DNA of 9,730 nucleotides from Alphaproteobacteria bacterium (GCA_005884855.1 VAZS01000032.1:1-9730); one strand, 5' to 3'. Numbered from the stretch's first letter, positions 1 through 6,420 are shown. A program made the numbers and translations. Notes: a model not told the origin generated them from the letters alone.

Positions 1-54
1 CCCACTTTTGGGAGCGCGTTTCCAACCGATAAGCTGCTCCGCAATGACATCGGT

Positions 55-171
55 GTCGTTCCTGCGAAAGCAGGAACCCATACTCCGCGGCCTCGCGGTT
101 TGGCGCGGTGGGTGACACTTTTGCTCCAAGAAACACTTGTGGTTATGGGTCCCCGCGTGCGCGGGGACGAC
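55..171. repeat. Composite inverted-repeat intergenic element, copy 1
   Basis: The left end (55-83) and the right end (about 141-171) are imperfect inverted copies of one another, both reading outward as GTCGT...ACCCATA. Each end also folds alone. At the left, 58-65 pairs with 70-77 around a GAAA loop. At the right, CCCCGCG/CGCGGGG (151-166) folds around TG. The middle is not conserved with copy 2, except for a CTCCAA-AAAC stretch just before the right end. This structure resembles a short non-autonomous, MITE-like or REP-like element. Elements of this look are common between genes in Bradyrhizobium, which I know from general familiarity and not from a search. Short reading frames crossing it are not believable genes. 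Confidence 0.8.
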
Positions 172-194
172 GAGAGAGTGGTGTGCTCCATCAT

Positions 195-283
195 CGTCAT
201 TGCGAGCGGAGCGAAGCAATCCATCGCTCGGCATCGCCAGATCGAAGATGGATTGCTTCGTCGCTTCGCTTCTCGCAATGACG
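195..283. repeat. Inverted-repeat element with CGTCATTGCGAG termini
   Basis: The outer arms are CGTCATTGCGAG (195-206) and CTCGCAATGACG (272-283), which are exact reverse complements. The inner parts of the arms (GCGAAGCAATCCATC on the left and GATGGATTGCTTCG on the right) also pair, leaving a short centre around 226-246. The right arm carries about six extra bases, so the stem has a bulge. The sequence is unrelated to the flanking composite elements. Elements with these termini are a familiar dispersed repeat in Bradyrhizobium-type genomes. No coding function is visible. Confidence 0.8.
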
Positions 284-298
284 TCGGTGATAATTGCA

Positions 299-321
299 CA
301 CACCTCCGCGATCTCACCGCG
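299..321 (+). repeat. 23-bp direct repeat, left copy
   Basis: This stretch matches 473-495 at 22 of 23 positions, with A versus G near position 316/490. The two copies bracket the second composite element (330-460) at distances of 8 and 12 bases. They could be part of a longer repeat unit or the trace of a duplication. At 23 bp they would be unusually long for a target-site duplication. Confidence 0.75.
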
Positions 322-329
322 AACCGTTC

Positions 330-460
330 GTCGTCCCTGCGAAAGCAGGGACCCATACGCCGCACCCTTGATTGTTTCGCATGATGGCTGATGCCTTGTG
401 CTCCAATAAACGACGGTGGTTATGGGTCCCCGCGTGCGCGGACGCGTGCGCGGGGACGAC
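330..460. repeat. Composite inverted-repeat intergenic element, copy 2
   Basis: This has the same architecture as the element at 55-171. The left hairpin (333-340 paired with 345-352) has a GAAA loop, and the right end contains CCCCGCG...CGCGGGG. Compared with copy 1, the left stem shows a compensatory change: a T-A pair (60/75) has become C-G (335/350). The right arm carries a 12-bp tandem duplication, 431-442 repeated at 443-454 with one mismatch, which lengthens the terminal palindrome. Confidence 0.8.
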
Positions 461-472
461 GCGGCAGTGGGA

Positions 473-495
473 CACACCTCCGCGATCTCGCCGCG
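473..495 (+). repeat. 23-bp direct repeat, right copy
   Basis: Second copy of the 299-321 sequence, with one mismatch. It lies 12 bases beyond the right end of composite element copy 2. Confidence 0.75.
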
Positions 496-543
496 CATGT
501 GCGCGAGTCTTGCCGGTAGATTTGCGCGTCTGAAAATCAGAGG

Positions 544-653
544 GCGCAGGGAATGCCGGGCGCTCGATGCGCCCGCAGCCTCGCATGCAAAATAAAAAAG
601 CATACGAGCATAGTCACCACGGTCACACCGGACTAACCCGGCATTCCCCGCGC
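544..653. repeat. Long inverted repeat, 17-bp arms
   Basis: The arms at 544-560 and 637-653 are reverse complements with one mismatch (GCGCAGGGAATGCCGGG against CCCGGCATTCCCCGCGC) and are separated by 76 bases. The enclosed segment and the sequence after the right arm look like a repeated Bradyrhizobium intergenic segment that is often mis-called as a hypothetical protein. The arms themselves are read directly from the sequence; the link to a genus-wide repeat is from memory and is less certain. No T-run follows either arm, so it does not look like a plain terminator. Confidence 0.65.
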
Positions 654-1058
654 AATGGTTTTAACGGTTTCCTTCGCGCTCTCCCCAGTGACCGGGCTTT
701 CTTGCCACTGTCATCGGCGGATCGCTCCGCCGACTTGATGCCAGCGTCGGGGCATCAGGACCACACGACTTCGCCGTCCGCCTCAGTGCCATTCGTCAAA
801 AGCACCAACCGCGTCCACCGCATCCCGCGCTCTACGTCCGTGACGATCGCGATACGTCCCTCAGATGAGGCGGGATGGAATCGAGATATCCCTGCTTCTA
901 CCCAGCGGTCAAGTGTAATTTCGGAAATTCAGAAATTAGTTGGAGCTGACGTTCCCCAAAGTGACGCCAGCAGGTCGGTATTTTTACGGGCGAGACCTTC
1001 AATGATCGCGGGGAACCTTCAATCATCCCTGCGGTTCCGTCCGCACCAGAGCGCATTC
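654..1058. other. Non-coding stretch, probably remnant repeat DNA
   Basis: I see no convincing gene here. A reading frame on the plus strand is open from 567 into the DUF6894 gene. Its translation upstream of 1059 is low-complexity, rich in S, R, P and H, matches no family I recognise, and starts inside the long inverted repeat. A perfect 8-bp hairpin lies at 714-733 (TCGGCGGA, loop TCGC, TCCGCCGA). Towards the end lies the promoter-like element described separately. Confidence 0.55.
1012..1036 (+). promoter_or_regulatory. EcfG-type general-stress promoter candidate
   Basis: GGAAC at 1012-1016 is followed after 17 bases by GTT at 1034-1036 (GGTT when read as the four-base -10 box after 16 bases). 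The alphaproteobacterial EcfG sigma factor recognises GGAAC-N16/17-cGTT, so only the least constrained C is missing. The -10 box ends 22 bases before the ATG of the small DUF6894 gene, which leaves a short leader. The motif is seen directly; its use by EcfG is inferred. Confidence 0.5.
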
Positions 1059-1304
1059 ATGCCGAGATTTTACATCAACTTCCGGAATGCCGACGAGATT
1101 GCCAAAGACGACATAGGCGTTGAGTTGCCTAGCCTTGAAGACGCCCGGGCGGTCGCGTTGATCTCTGCCCGCGAAATAGTCGCGGACAATATCAAGGGCA
1201 ACGCCAAAAATCCGTTGGAGGCCGTCATCATCACGGGCGAGAGCGGTGAGGACCTCATGACCATTCCCGCAAGAGACGTCTTGCCGGAGTCATTGAAGAA
1301 GTAA
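1059..1304 (+). CDS. DUF6894-type small protein (81 aa)
   Basis: The product is an 81-residue acidic, soluble protein beginning MPRFYINFRN. The hydrophobic/aromatic start, the ELPSLEDARAVAL segment (residues 22-34) and the AREIVADN segment (37-44) are the pattern of the DUF6894 family. These are small proteins of unknown function that occur in many copies in Bradyrhizobium and relatives. I chose the ATG at 1059 because family similarity starts exactly there, although the frame stays open upstream to 567. The ribosome site is weak (AGAG at 1048-1051). An EcfG-like promoter sits just upstream, which hints at stress-regulated expression. The gene converges on hpnO with a 160-base gap. There is no signal peptide or membrane segment. 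Function is unknown. The family call is by recognition only. Confidence 0.75.
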   Translation: MPRFYINFRNADEIAKDDIGVELPSLEDARAVALISAREIVADNIKGNAKNPLEAVIITGESGEDLMTIPARDVLPESLKK

Positions 1305-1322
1305 CACTCGCTATCAATGTGC

Positions 1323-1346
1323 CACCGGCACTGCGTGGTGCTGGTG
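1323..1346 (+). terminator. Hairpin downstream of DUF6894 gene
   Basis: CACCGGCAC (1323-1331) pairs with GTGCTGGTG (1338-1346) around a 6-base loop, giving a 9-bp stem with one G-U pair. It starts 19 bases after the stop codon. No T-run follows, so it may be a weak or Rho-assisted terminator, or only an mRNA 3'-end structure. The remaining bases to 1464 hold nothing else I can support. Confidence 0.3.
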
Positions 1347-1464
1347 TCCGGGATGAGTGAGAAGCTGAATTTTCACAGCACGCAGGCCGCTAAGCGCCAG
1401 CGACGAACTCGCGACAAATTGAAGGTCGAGCCGCGAAGCAGGCTATCGATTGGGTCAGGCGCGC

Positions 1465-2856
1465 CTAAGCCGACTTCCTTACCGCGTTGTCGACCAGCGT
1501 CTTGCCAAGCGACCAGATCGCGCCAGGGACCTTGTGGCTCGATGCGATGACAGTGTCAAACGCAGTCTCGATCCACTTACAATCTTCCTCTGTGATCGTG
1601 AGCGACGGTAGCAGCTTGATTGTGTGGCTACCGTGGCCGGAGACTTGCGTGAGTATCTTGTGGTCCTTGAACAGCGGCACGGTGATGAGCTGACAGAACA
1701 GCCCCTTGTTGGCGGTCTCCAGCACACTCCACGAAGCCTTTAGGCGCAGCGACTTCGGCGGGCCGAACTCAACGCCGATCATAAGGCCCTTGCCGCGAAC
1801 CTCTTTCATCAATTCGTAGCCGGGAACCATCCGGGTCAACGCCAGGCGAAGCTCGGCGCCGCGCTTGGCTGCCGCCTCGATCAATTTTTCCGACTCGATC
1901 ACTTCGAGGGTTGCGATCCCGGCCGCCATCGCGAGATCGTTTTTCGCGAAGGTGGATCCATGCACCACCGCCCGATCCATCTGGTTGAATATCTTGTCAA
2001 AGATGGACTTGCGTGTGAGCAACGCGCCAACCGGAACATGTCCGCCAGACAGCGCCTTGGCGAGCAGCACCATGTCAGGTTCGACGTTCCAGTGCTCGAC
2101 CGCGAGAAAGCGGCCGGTCCGGCCGATCCCGGTTTGAATCTCGTCGGCGACAAACAGCGTGCCGTATTTGCGGCACAGCGCGGCGGCACCGGGCAGAAAT
2201 TCGTCACTGGGCATGTTGACGCCCTTGCCCTGGATCGGCTCGACGATAAAGGCCGCAACCTCGCGCGAGGACAGCGCCTGCTCAAGCGCTGCCAGATCGT
2301 TGAAGGGAATTGAGGTGCAGCCGGGCAGCAGCGGCTCGAATCCTGCGCGGAAATTAGGATCGTCGGTGAGCGAGAGTCCGCCATAGGACAATCCGTGAAA
2401 CGCGTGGGCACAGTACACGATACCAGGACGGCCGGTGGCGCCGCGCGCGAACTTAATCGCCGCCTCGACACATTCCGCTCCGGAATTCGCAAAGAAGACC
2501 TTATCGAGATAGGGCACGAATTCGAGCAGACGTTCGGCCAGCACCCCGGCGAGTGTCGAGACGTCAAGCTGCACCAGGTTCGGCAGGTCGCTGTCGAGCA
2601 CGCTCTTCAAAGCCTGGCGTAGCGCCGGATGGTTCCGGCCAATCGCGAAAACGCCAAAACCGCTCAGCAGATCAAGATAACGCGTGCCATCGCGATCGTA
2701 GAGGTATTGGCCTTTGCCTTTCTGGAACCCTACGTCATACCCGATCGTCTTGAGCACCCGCACGAGCTGCTCATTCAGGTGCCGCGCATGCATGGAACTA
2801 CGCTGCGCCTGACGGCCTACAAACATCTCGGAAACGTCTAGATTTGAATACACCAT
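1465..2856 (-). CDS. hpnO: Hopanoid aminotransferase HpnO (class III, PLP)
   Basis: This 463-aa protein is a PLP-dependent class III (ornithine/acetylornithine-type) aminotransferase. Visible motifs are NSGAE (residues 124-128, phosphate binding), VEPIQG (205-210), VADEIQTGIGRTG with Asp238 contacting the PLP ring nitrogen, the Schiff-base Lys267 in AKALSGGHVPVG, and HGSTF (299-303). The catalytic set is complete. In Rhodopseudomonas palustris the hopanoid-cluster aminotransferase HpnO is needed for aminobacteriohopanetriol. Its place beside hpnN, with ispH-hpnH-hpnG-shc following, supports the same role here over ornithine metabolism. The ATG at 2856 gives full length but has a weak ribosome site. 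A second ATG ten codons in (2826) is possible because a -10-like TATGTA lies almost on the first ATG. The gene is divergent from the DUF2147 gene across 115 bases. Confidence 0.85.
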   Translation of the reverse strand: MVYSNLDVSEMFVGRQAQRSSMHARHLNEQLVRVLKTIGYDVGFQKGKGQYLYDRDGTRYLDLLSGFGVFAIGRNHPALRQALKSVLDSDLPNLVQLDVSTLAGVLAERLLEFVPYLDKVFFANSGAECVEAAIKFARGATGRPGIVYCAHAFHGLSYGGLSLTDDPNFRAGFEPLLPGCTSIPFNDLAALEQALSSREVAAFIVEPIQGKGVNMPSDEFLPGAAALCRKYGTLFVADEIQTGIGRTGRFLAVEHWNVEPDMVLLAKALSGGHVPVGALLTRKSIFDKIFNQMDRAVVHGSTFAKNDLAMAAGIATLEVIESEKLIEAAAKRGAELRLALTRMVPGYELMKEVRGKGLMIGVEFGPPKSLRLKASWSVLETANKGLFCQLITVPLFKDHKILTQVSGHGSHTIKLLPSLTITEEDCKWIETAFDTVIASSHKVPGAIWSLGKTLVDNAVRKSA

Positions 2857-2883
2857 CCGCTACATACTTCGCTTGCTGGCCAT

Positions 2884-2909
2884 TTCGTCAACTGAATTCG
2901 TCAATTGAA
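2884..2909. promoter_or_regulatory. Tandem 13-bp repeat in hpnO/DUF2147 promoter region
   Basis: TTCGTCAACTGAA (2884-2896) is followed directly by TTCGTCAATTGAA (2897-2909), with one mismatch. On the minus strand each unit contains TTGACG, close to a -35 box. The copy at 2886-2891 lies 19 bases upstream of TATGTA, a poor -10, facing hpnO. The block sits between two divergent starts, so a pair of operator half-sites or duplicated -35 boxes are both possible. The repeat is seen; its function is inferred. Confidence 0.4.
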
Positions 2910-2971
2910 AACACTCGATGCGGCGTTTTGCCCCTCGCTCGGATGAACTTCTTAAAGCACAGGGTTAGACC

Positions 2972-3616
2972 ATGTTGCAGTGCCCAAGAAAACTCGTGCG
3001 AACAGCATTTTATTCCGCAGCGTTAATGCTGAGCGTTGTTGCGCCCGCCCTCGCACTGGATCCGACCGGCGACTGGCGGGTAGCCGAGGGGGTCGCCAAC
3101 ATCCGGGTCGCAGAATGCAATGGAAGCATGTGGGGCGCGGTTTCGTGGGAACAGACGCCTGGTGGCCGTGACACGCAGAATCCGGATGTATCAAAACAGA
3201 ACAGGCCGACGCTGGGAATGCCGATCCTGATCGATCTGAAGAAAAAGCCGGGCGTTGATCAATGGGAAGGCCAAGTCTATAACGCCAAAGATGGACAACA
3301 CTACGGCGTGACGATCAAGCCGCTCGATCAAAGCCATCTCGAAATTCAGGGCTGTTTGCTGGGCTTTCTCTGCAGCGGCGAAACCTGGACCCGTGTCGCA
3401 GGTCCGATTCCGTCCAGTCCGGCCAATAGCATGGCCAAAAGCGCGCCCAAGAGCACGGGCGCGCCACCGAAGAGCGCCAACACCACCGGCGCACCGAAGA
3501 CCACCGGGTCAATCAACCCGCCCGCCAAAGGGCAAAAACAGGCGACAACAACGCCCTCAGCCGATCCGGTCGGCGATATCTGTCTACTCCCCGAGATCGC
3601 GGGGTTTGCCCATTAG
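2972..3616 (+). CDS. Secreted DUF2147-type protein
   Basis: This 214-aa exported protein has three parts. Residues 1-28 form a signal peptide: basic LVR-type N-terminus, hydrophobic core, and an ALA cut site before LDPTGDW. Residues 29-143 match the DUF2147 pattern, opening with DPTGDWRV, then VRVAEC-like NIRVAEC and GSMWGAVSW, and closing with GCLLGFLCSGETWTRV. A Pro/Ala/Thr/Lys-rich, probably disordered tail (144-198) ends in DICLLPEIAGFAH. DUF2147 proteins are exported and of unknown function. The gene lies between hpnO and hpnN and overlaps the hpnN 3' end by 33 bases tail-to-tail, so both reading frames are fixed in that stretch. A periplasmic or envelope role linked to hopanoids is possible but is inferred from position only. 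Cysteines 49, 128 and 134 remain in the mature part. Confidence 0.8.
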   Translation: MLQCPRKLVRTAFYSAALMLSVVAPALALDPTGDWRVAEGVANIRVAECNGSMWGAVSWEQTPGGRDTQNPDVSKQNRPTLGMPILIDLKKKPGVDQWEGQVYNAKDGQHYGVTIKPLDQSHLEIQGCLLGFLCSGETWTRVAGPIPSSPANSMAKSAPKSTGAPPKSANTTGAPKTTGSINPPAKGQKQATTTPSADPVGDICLLPEIAGFAH

Positions 3617-6172
3617 TGCCGGCTGAAACAGCAGCACCGCGGCAAGGGTAGTGACCAGCGACATCGCCAAAAGCTTTCCCATGCTCGCCGTTCCCGGGTG
3701 ACTGGAGAGCCACAAGCTTCCGAATGCCGTGGCCGTGGTCATCGCACTGAAAAATATTGCTCGCGTCAGGCTGGACTGCAGCAGGTTCGTTCTGCCGGAT
3801 CGCCAAGCGGTGACATAGTAAATCTTGAATGCGACGCCGACGCCGAGCAGCAGCGGCAACGCGACGATATTGGCGAAGTTCAGCGGCATTCCGATCAGTA
3901 CGCATATCTCCAAAGTCACTGCGCCCGCGACCAACAGCGGCACCAGGGTCAGGAGCACGTCGGTTATCCGCCGCAGTGTCAGCCACAGCAGAAAACCGAT
4001 GACCAGCAACGCGGTAATACCGGCATGGATGAAAGCCTTTACGACGGTATCGCCGGACTTGAGAATGGAGACCGGTCCACCGATCGCATTCGGCTCAGCG
4101 GCCAGAACGGCGGCCGCAAAACTGCGAAGCGTATCGTTGTCATTGGGATCGCCGCGCGGCAGCGCTTCGACGCGCTGCAGGCCATCCTTTGTCTTCCACG
4201 CACTCACCAGATCATGCGGCAGCGTATCCAGGCTGACCGGTTGGGCCTGCAGCGAATTGTTTAGCTGCTGGAGAACTACCTTCAACGGCTTGACGAACAC
4301 GGCTTGTGTCTTGTCGCGCGTGGCCTGGTCGGACTGAGCGAGCTTGGCGAGCGCATCGGCCAGTCGTCGCGATGCAACCGCTCCGGGCCCTTTCGCTTCG
4401 CCGGCGGTCTTGCGCAGATTCTCAGCCGATCCGCTCAGGGCATCGACATTTTCCGCGTCGGACGGCGGCTCATCGATGGACTCGGGATTAAGAGCCGGAC
4501 CGAGAACCTTCGCGCCTTGCGCAATCAGGCCCAGCTTTGCCGGCTGGTCCACGGGCACAAACGTCTCCAGCGACATGACGCGGAGCACTTCCGGCAGTTT
4601 CTCCAGGCGCACTTTGATCTTTTGCGCCTCGTCTTCCGAGTTCGTCAGCACATTGATGGCGTTGGCCCCGGTATTGGGGTCCTTTCTCAGATCCAAAAAG
4701 GTCGCGATCGACTCGACGTTTGGGCTCCGCAGATTGATTGGATTGAAATCGAACCGGAGAAAATAAAGCAGCGGTAGCCCTGCCACGGCGACCAACAGGG
4801 TCCCGACGATAATGATGACGCGGTGCCTTTCGAGAAAACTATCTACCGGCGCGAGGAACGCATAGCCGACTGGCTCCATCTCACCGGGCGGATTGAGCAG
4901 CTTGAGCAAGGCCGGCAGCACGGTGATGCTGGTGATAAAGGCCACCAGCATGCCCGCGCCGGCGATCGCGCCGAGTTCTGAAATGCCTTTGTAGTCCGTC
5001 GGCAAGAACGACAGGAAGCCCGCCGCCGTTGCCATTGCGGCGAGTGAAAGCGGGACCGCGGAGCGTTCGGCCGCTTGCACCAGCGCAACCCTCAGATCGT
5101 CGCTCTTGAAGCGTTCCGAGCGGTACCGAACGCTGTACTGAATGCCGAAATCCACGCCTAGTCCAACGAACAGAACCGCAAACGCAATCGAGAGCAGGTT
5201 CAGCGAACCCACCATCATGAGCCCGACAGCCGTGGTAATGGAAAGGCCGATAAAGAGATTAACGAATACCGCGAAAATGATCTTTCGCGAATGCAGCGCC
5301 ATCCAGAGGATGATCAGCACAACAACGATGGTGCCGAGTCCGTTGACCAGGGCGCCGTCCTGAACGGTCGCGTATTCTTCATTGGCGATGGGAATGGGCC
5401 CGGTCAGCCTCACACGCGCGGCATATTCCCCCGCGAAATTGAGATCTCTTGCCGCCTGCCGGATGGCGTCGGTCGCCGCTCTTCCGGGCTGCAGTGCATT
5501 GTAGTCGAGCACCGGCTTGAATTCGATGAAGCCGCGCCGATCCGTATCGCTGAGCGGTTTGTCGCTGATAAGCTCACGCCAGGAGAATGTGCCGGAACCG
5601 GTGTTCAATATGCGCTCGATGCTTTGCGCGATCAGGTTAAAGGGCCGTTCGGTGCTGTCGAGCTTGAGCTGTCCTCGCTGGATGCCGGCAAGAGCGGTTT
5701 CCAGCGCGCCAGTCAATCCGCGTATGCTGGGATCACCGGCCATTATTTCAATCAGCGGCGCAGCGGATTCGAACTGCCCGGTGACCCGCTGGACTTCCTC
5801 CACCGGCAGGAACAGCAAACCATGCTTTTCAAAAAACTCTCCCGAACCGAGCGGCTGAACCGATTCGAAATTCTGGCTATCGGCTGACAATTTCTGTGCG
5901 AGCGCCTTGGTCGCCGTGTTGGTCAGCTCCGGCGTCGGCGCTTCCACCACGGCAAGAATCCTGCCGTCCCGATCGAATGCCTCGCCAAACTGATTGTCGC
6001 GCTTGCGCCAATCCAGGTTGGAGGAAATGAGGGTGTTGATGTCGGTGTTGATGGTGAAGTGCCGGGCCGTATAGAAGCCTGCTGCTATCGCAAGCACGAG
6101 CCCGGTCAGAACAGTGACTGAGGCAAACCGGGTGCAAGCCTTCACGACGGATGTGACGATGCTCGTCAGCAC
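3584..6172 (-). CDS. hpnN: RND-family hopanoid transporter HpnN
   Basis: This 862-aa MMPL/RND-type inner-membrane protein carries hopanoids towards the outer membrane, as shown for HpnN in R. palustris and Burkholderia multivorans. It has two homologous halves. TM1 is at about residues 16-36, followed by a periplasmic loop to about 270 and TM2-6 at about 272-428. TM7 is at about 450-472, followed by a second loop to about 710 and TM8-12 at about 712-852. The first half has the GLGVDFGIQYSVRYR motif with Asp341; the matching site in the second half reads GVGVAFKIYYV, with Ala781 in place of Asp. I chose the GTG at 6172: it has AGAAAG seven bases upstream and the TM1 region follows directly. 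An ATG at 6313 in the same frame would add 47 residues unlike any RND N-terminus. The gene is divergent from ispH. Confidence 0.9.
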   Translation of the reverse strand: MLTSIVTSVVKACTRFASVTVLTGLVLAIAAGFYTARHFTINTDINTLISSNLDWRKRDNQFGEAFDRDGRILAVVEAPTPELTNTATKALAQKLSADSQNFESVQPLGSGEFFEKHGLLFLPVEEVQRVTGQFESAAPLIEIMAGDPSIRGLTGALETALAGIQRGQLKLDSTERPFNLIAQSIERILNTGSGTFSWRELISDKPLSDTDRRGFIEFKPVLDYNALQPGRAATDAIRQAARDLNFAGEYAARVRLTGPIPIANEEYATVQDGALVNGLGTIVVVLIILWMALHSRKIIFAVFVNLFIGLSITTAVGLMMVGSLNLLSIAFAVLFVGLGVDFGIQYSVRYRSERFKSDDLRVALVQAAERSAVPLSLAAMATAAGFLSFLPTDYKGISELGAIAGAGMLVAFITSITVLPALLKLLNPPGEMEPVGYAFLAPVDSFLERHRVIIIVGTLLVAVAGLPLLYFLRFDFNPINLRSPNVESIATFLDLRKDPNTGANAINVLTNSEDEAQKIKVRLEKLPEVLRVMSLETFVPVDQPAKLGLIAQGAKVLGPALNPESIDEPPSDAENVDALSGSAENLRKTAGEAKGPGAVASRRLADALAKLAQSDQATRDKTQAVFVKPLKVVLQQLNNSLQAQPVSLDTLPHDLVSAWKTKDGLQRVEALPRGDPNDNDTLRSFAAAVLAAEPNAIGGPVSILKSGDTVVKAFIHAGITALLVIGFLLWLTLRRITDVLLTLVPLLVAGAVTLEICVLIGMPLNFANIVALPLLLGVGVAFKIYYVTAWRSGRTNLLQSSLTRAIFFSAMTTATAFGSLWLSSHPGTASMGKLLAMSLVTTLAAVLLFQPALMGKPRDLGE

Positions 6173-6179
6173 ATTTGTT

Positions 6180-6185
6180 CTTTCT
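6180..6185 (-). promoter_or_regulatory. Ribosome site deciding the hpnN GTG start
   Basis: On the minus strand AGAAAG stands seven bases before the GTG at 6172. This favours the 862-aa product over the in-frame ATG at 6313. Confidence 0.5.
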
Positions 6186-6270
6186 AATATGAATGGAGAC
6201 CGGCGGACGTCCCGGGCGTTTACCGGATTTCCACAAGCCGATCTAATGTTGCTTTTTAATGGTTTTCCTG

Positions 6271-6291
6271 AAGGCCGCAAAAAGGCCTTTT
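6271..6291. promoter_or_regulatory. AAGGCC hairpin in hpnN-ispH divergent region
   Basis: AAGGCC (6271-6276), a GCAAAAA loop and GGCCTT (6284-6289) form a hairpin followed on the plus strand by two more T, then C; a further run of seven T occurs at 6302-6308. The right half is also the perfect 12-bp palindrome AAAAGGCCTTTT (6280-6291). On the plus strand it looks like a short intrinsic terminator upstream of the ispH promoter. On the minus strand it would lie in, or upstream of, the hpnN leader. Either role is inferred. Confidence 0.4.
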
Positions 6292-6338
6292 CTGGGTGAG
6301 CTTTTTTTGCCACAAGGCCCCGTGCCTTCGTGCGCTTC

Positions 6339-6363
6339 GGAACAAAATGGATGCAGAAACGTG
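6339..6363 (+). promoter_or_regulatory. EcfG-like promoter candidate for ispH-hpnH
   Basis: GGAAC (6339-6343) is followed after 16 bases by CGTG (6360-6363). The EcfG consensus is GGAAC-N16/17-CGTT, so the -35 box is exact and the -10 box matches at three of four positions. The match ends 72 bases before the ispH ATG. This suggests general-stress control of the ispH-hpnH pair, in keeping with the EcfG control reported for the hopanoid methylase gene hpnP in R. palustris. The final T to G change weakens the case. Confidence 0.4.
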
Positions 6364-6395
6364 CTGTCGACTGCCGATACCCGGCTCAAAGAAGA

Positions 6396-6420
6396 TGCAA
6401 CGTGAGTTCAGTGCAACGTG
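6396..6420 (+). repeat. Direct repeat TGCAACGTG before ispH
   Basis: TGCAACGTG occurs at 6396-6404 and again at 6412-6420, 16 bases apart, just upstream of or overlapping the possible GTG start of ispH. It could be a pair of regulator half-sites in the leader. Nine bases is short enough for chance. Confidence 0.3.

Noticed and set aside
100..391. Two overlapping plus-strand reading frames in the repeat region
   Set aside because: Both run through the palindromic repeat elements, and their peptides (VPACAGTT-like, ASRNDV-like) are the usual translations of such repeats.
1..500. CRISPR array
   Set aside because: The repeats are palindromic elements of different types with irregular spacing; there is no regular repeat-spacer unit.
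567..1058. N-terminal 164-codon extension of the DUF6894 frame
   Set aside because: It starts inside a long inverted repeat, its translation is low-complexity and unlike any family, and DUF6894 similarity begins exactly at the internal ATG 1059, just after a promoter-like motif.
1353..1550. Small plus-strand frame beginning MSEKLNFHSTQAAKRQRR
   Set aside because: No ribosome site, no family recognised, and its second half is antisense to the conserved end of hpnO.
3698..5887. Several long plus-strand frames opposite hpnN
   Set aside because: They are shadow frames of a GC-rich gene with a clear membrane-transporter product on the minus strand, and none shows a recognisable domain or ribosome site.
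6194..6240. EcfG-like motif for hpnN on the minus strand (GGAAA ... CGTC)
   Set aside because: The -35 box lacks the final C and the -10 box has a mismatch at the last position; the spacing is also too long, so the match is no better than chance.
6173..6313. 47-residue N-terminal extension of HpnN from an ATG at 6313
   Set aside because: The extension is unlike RND N-termini and would consume the divergent control region with its hairpin; the GTG at 6172 has a ribosome site and precedes TM1 directly.
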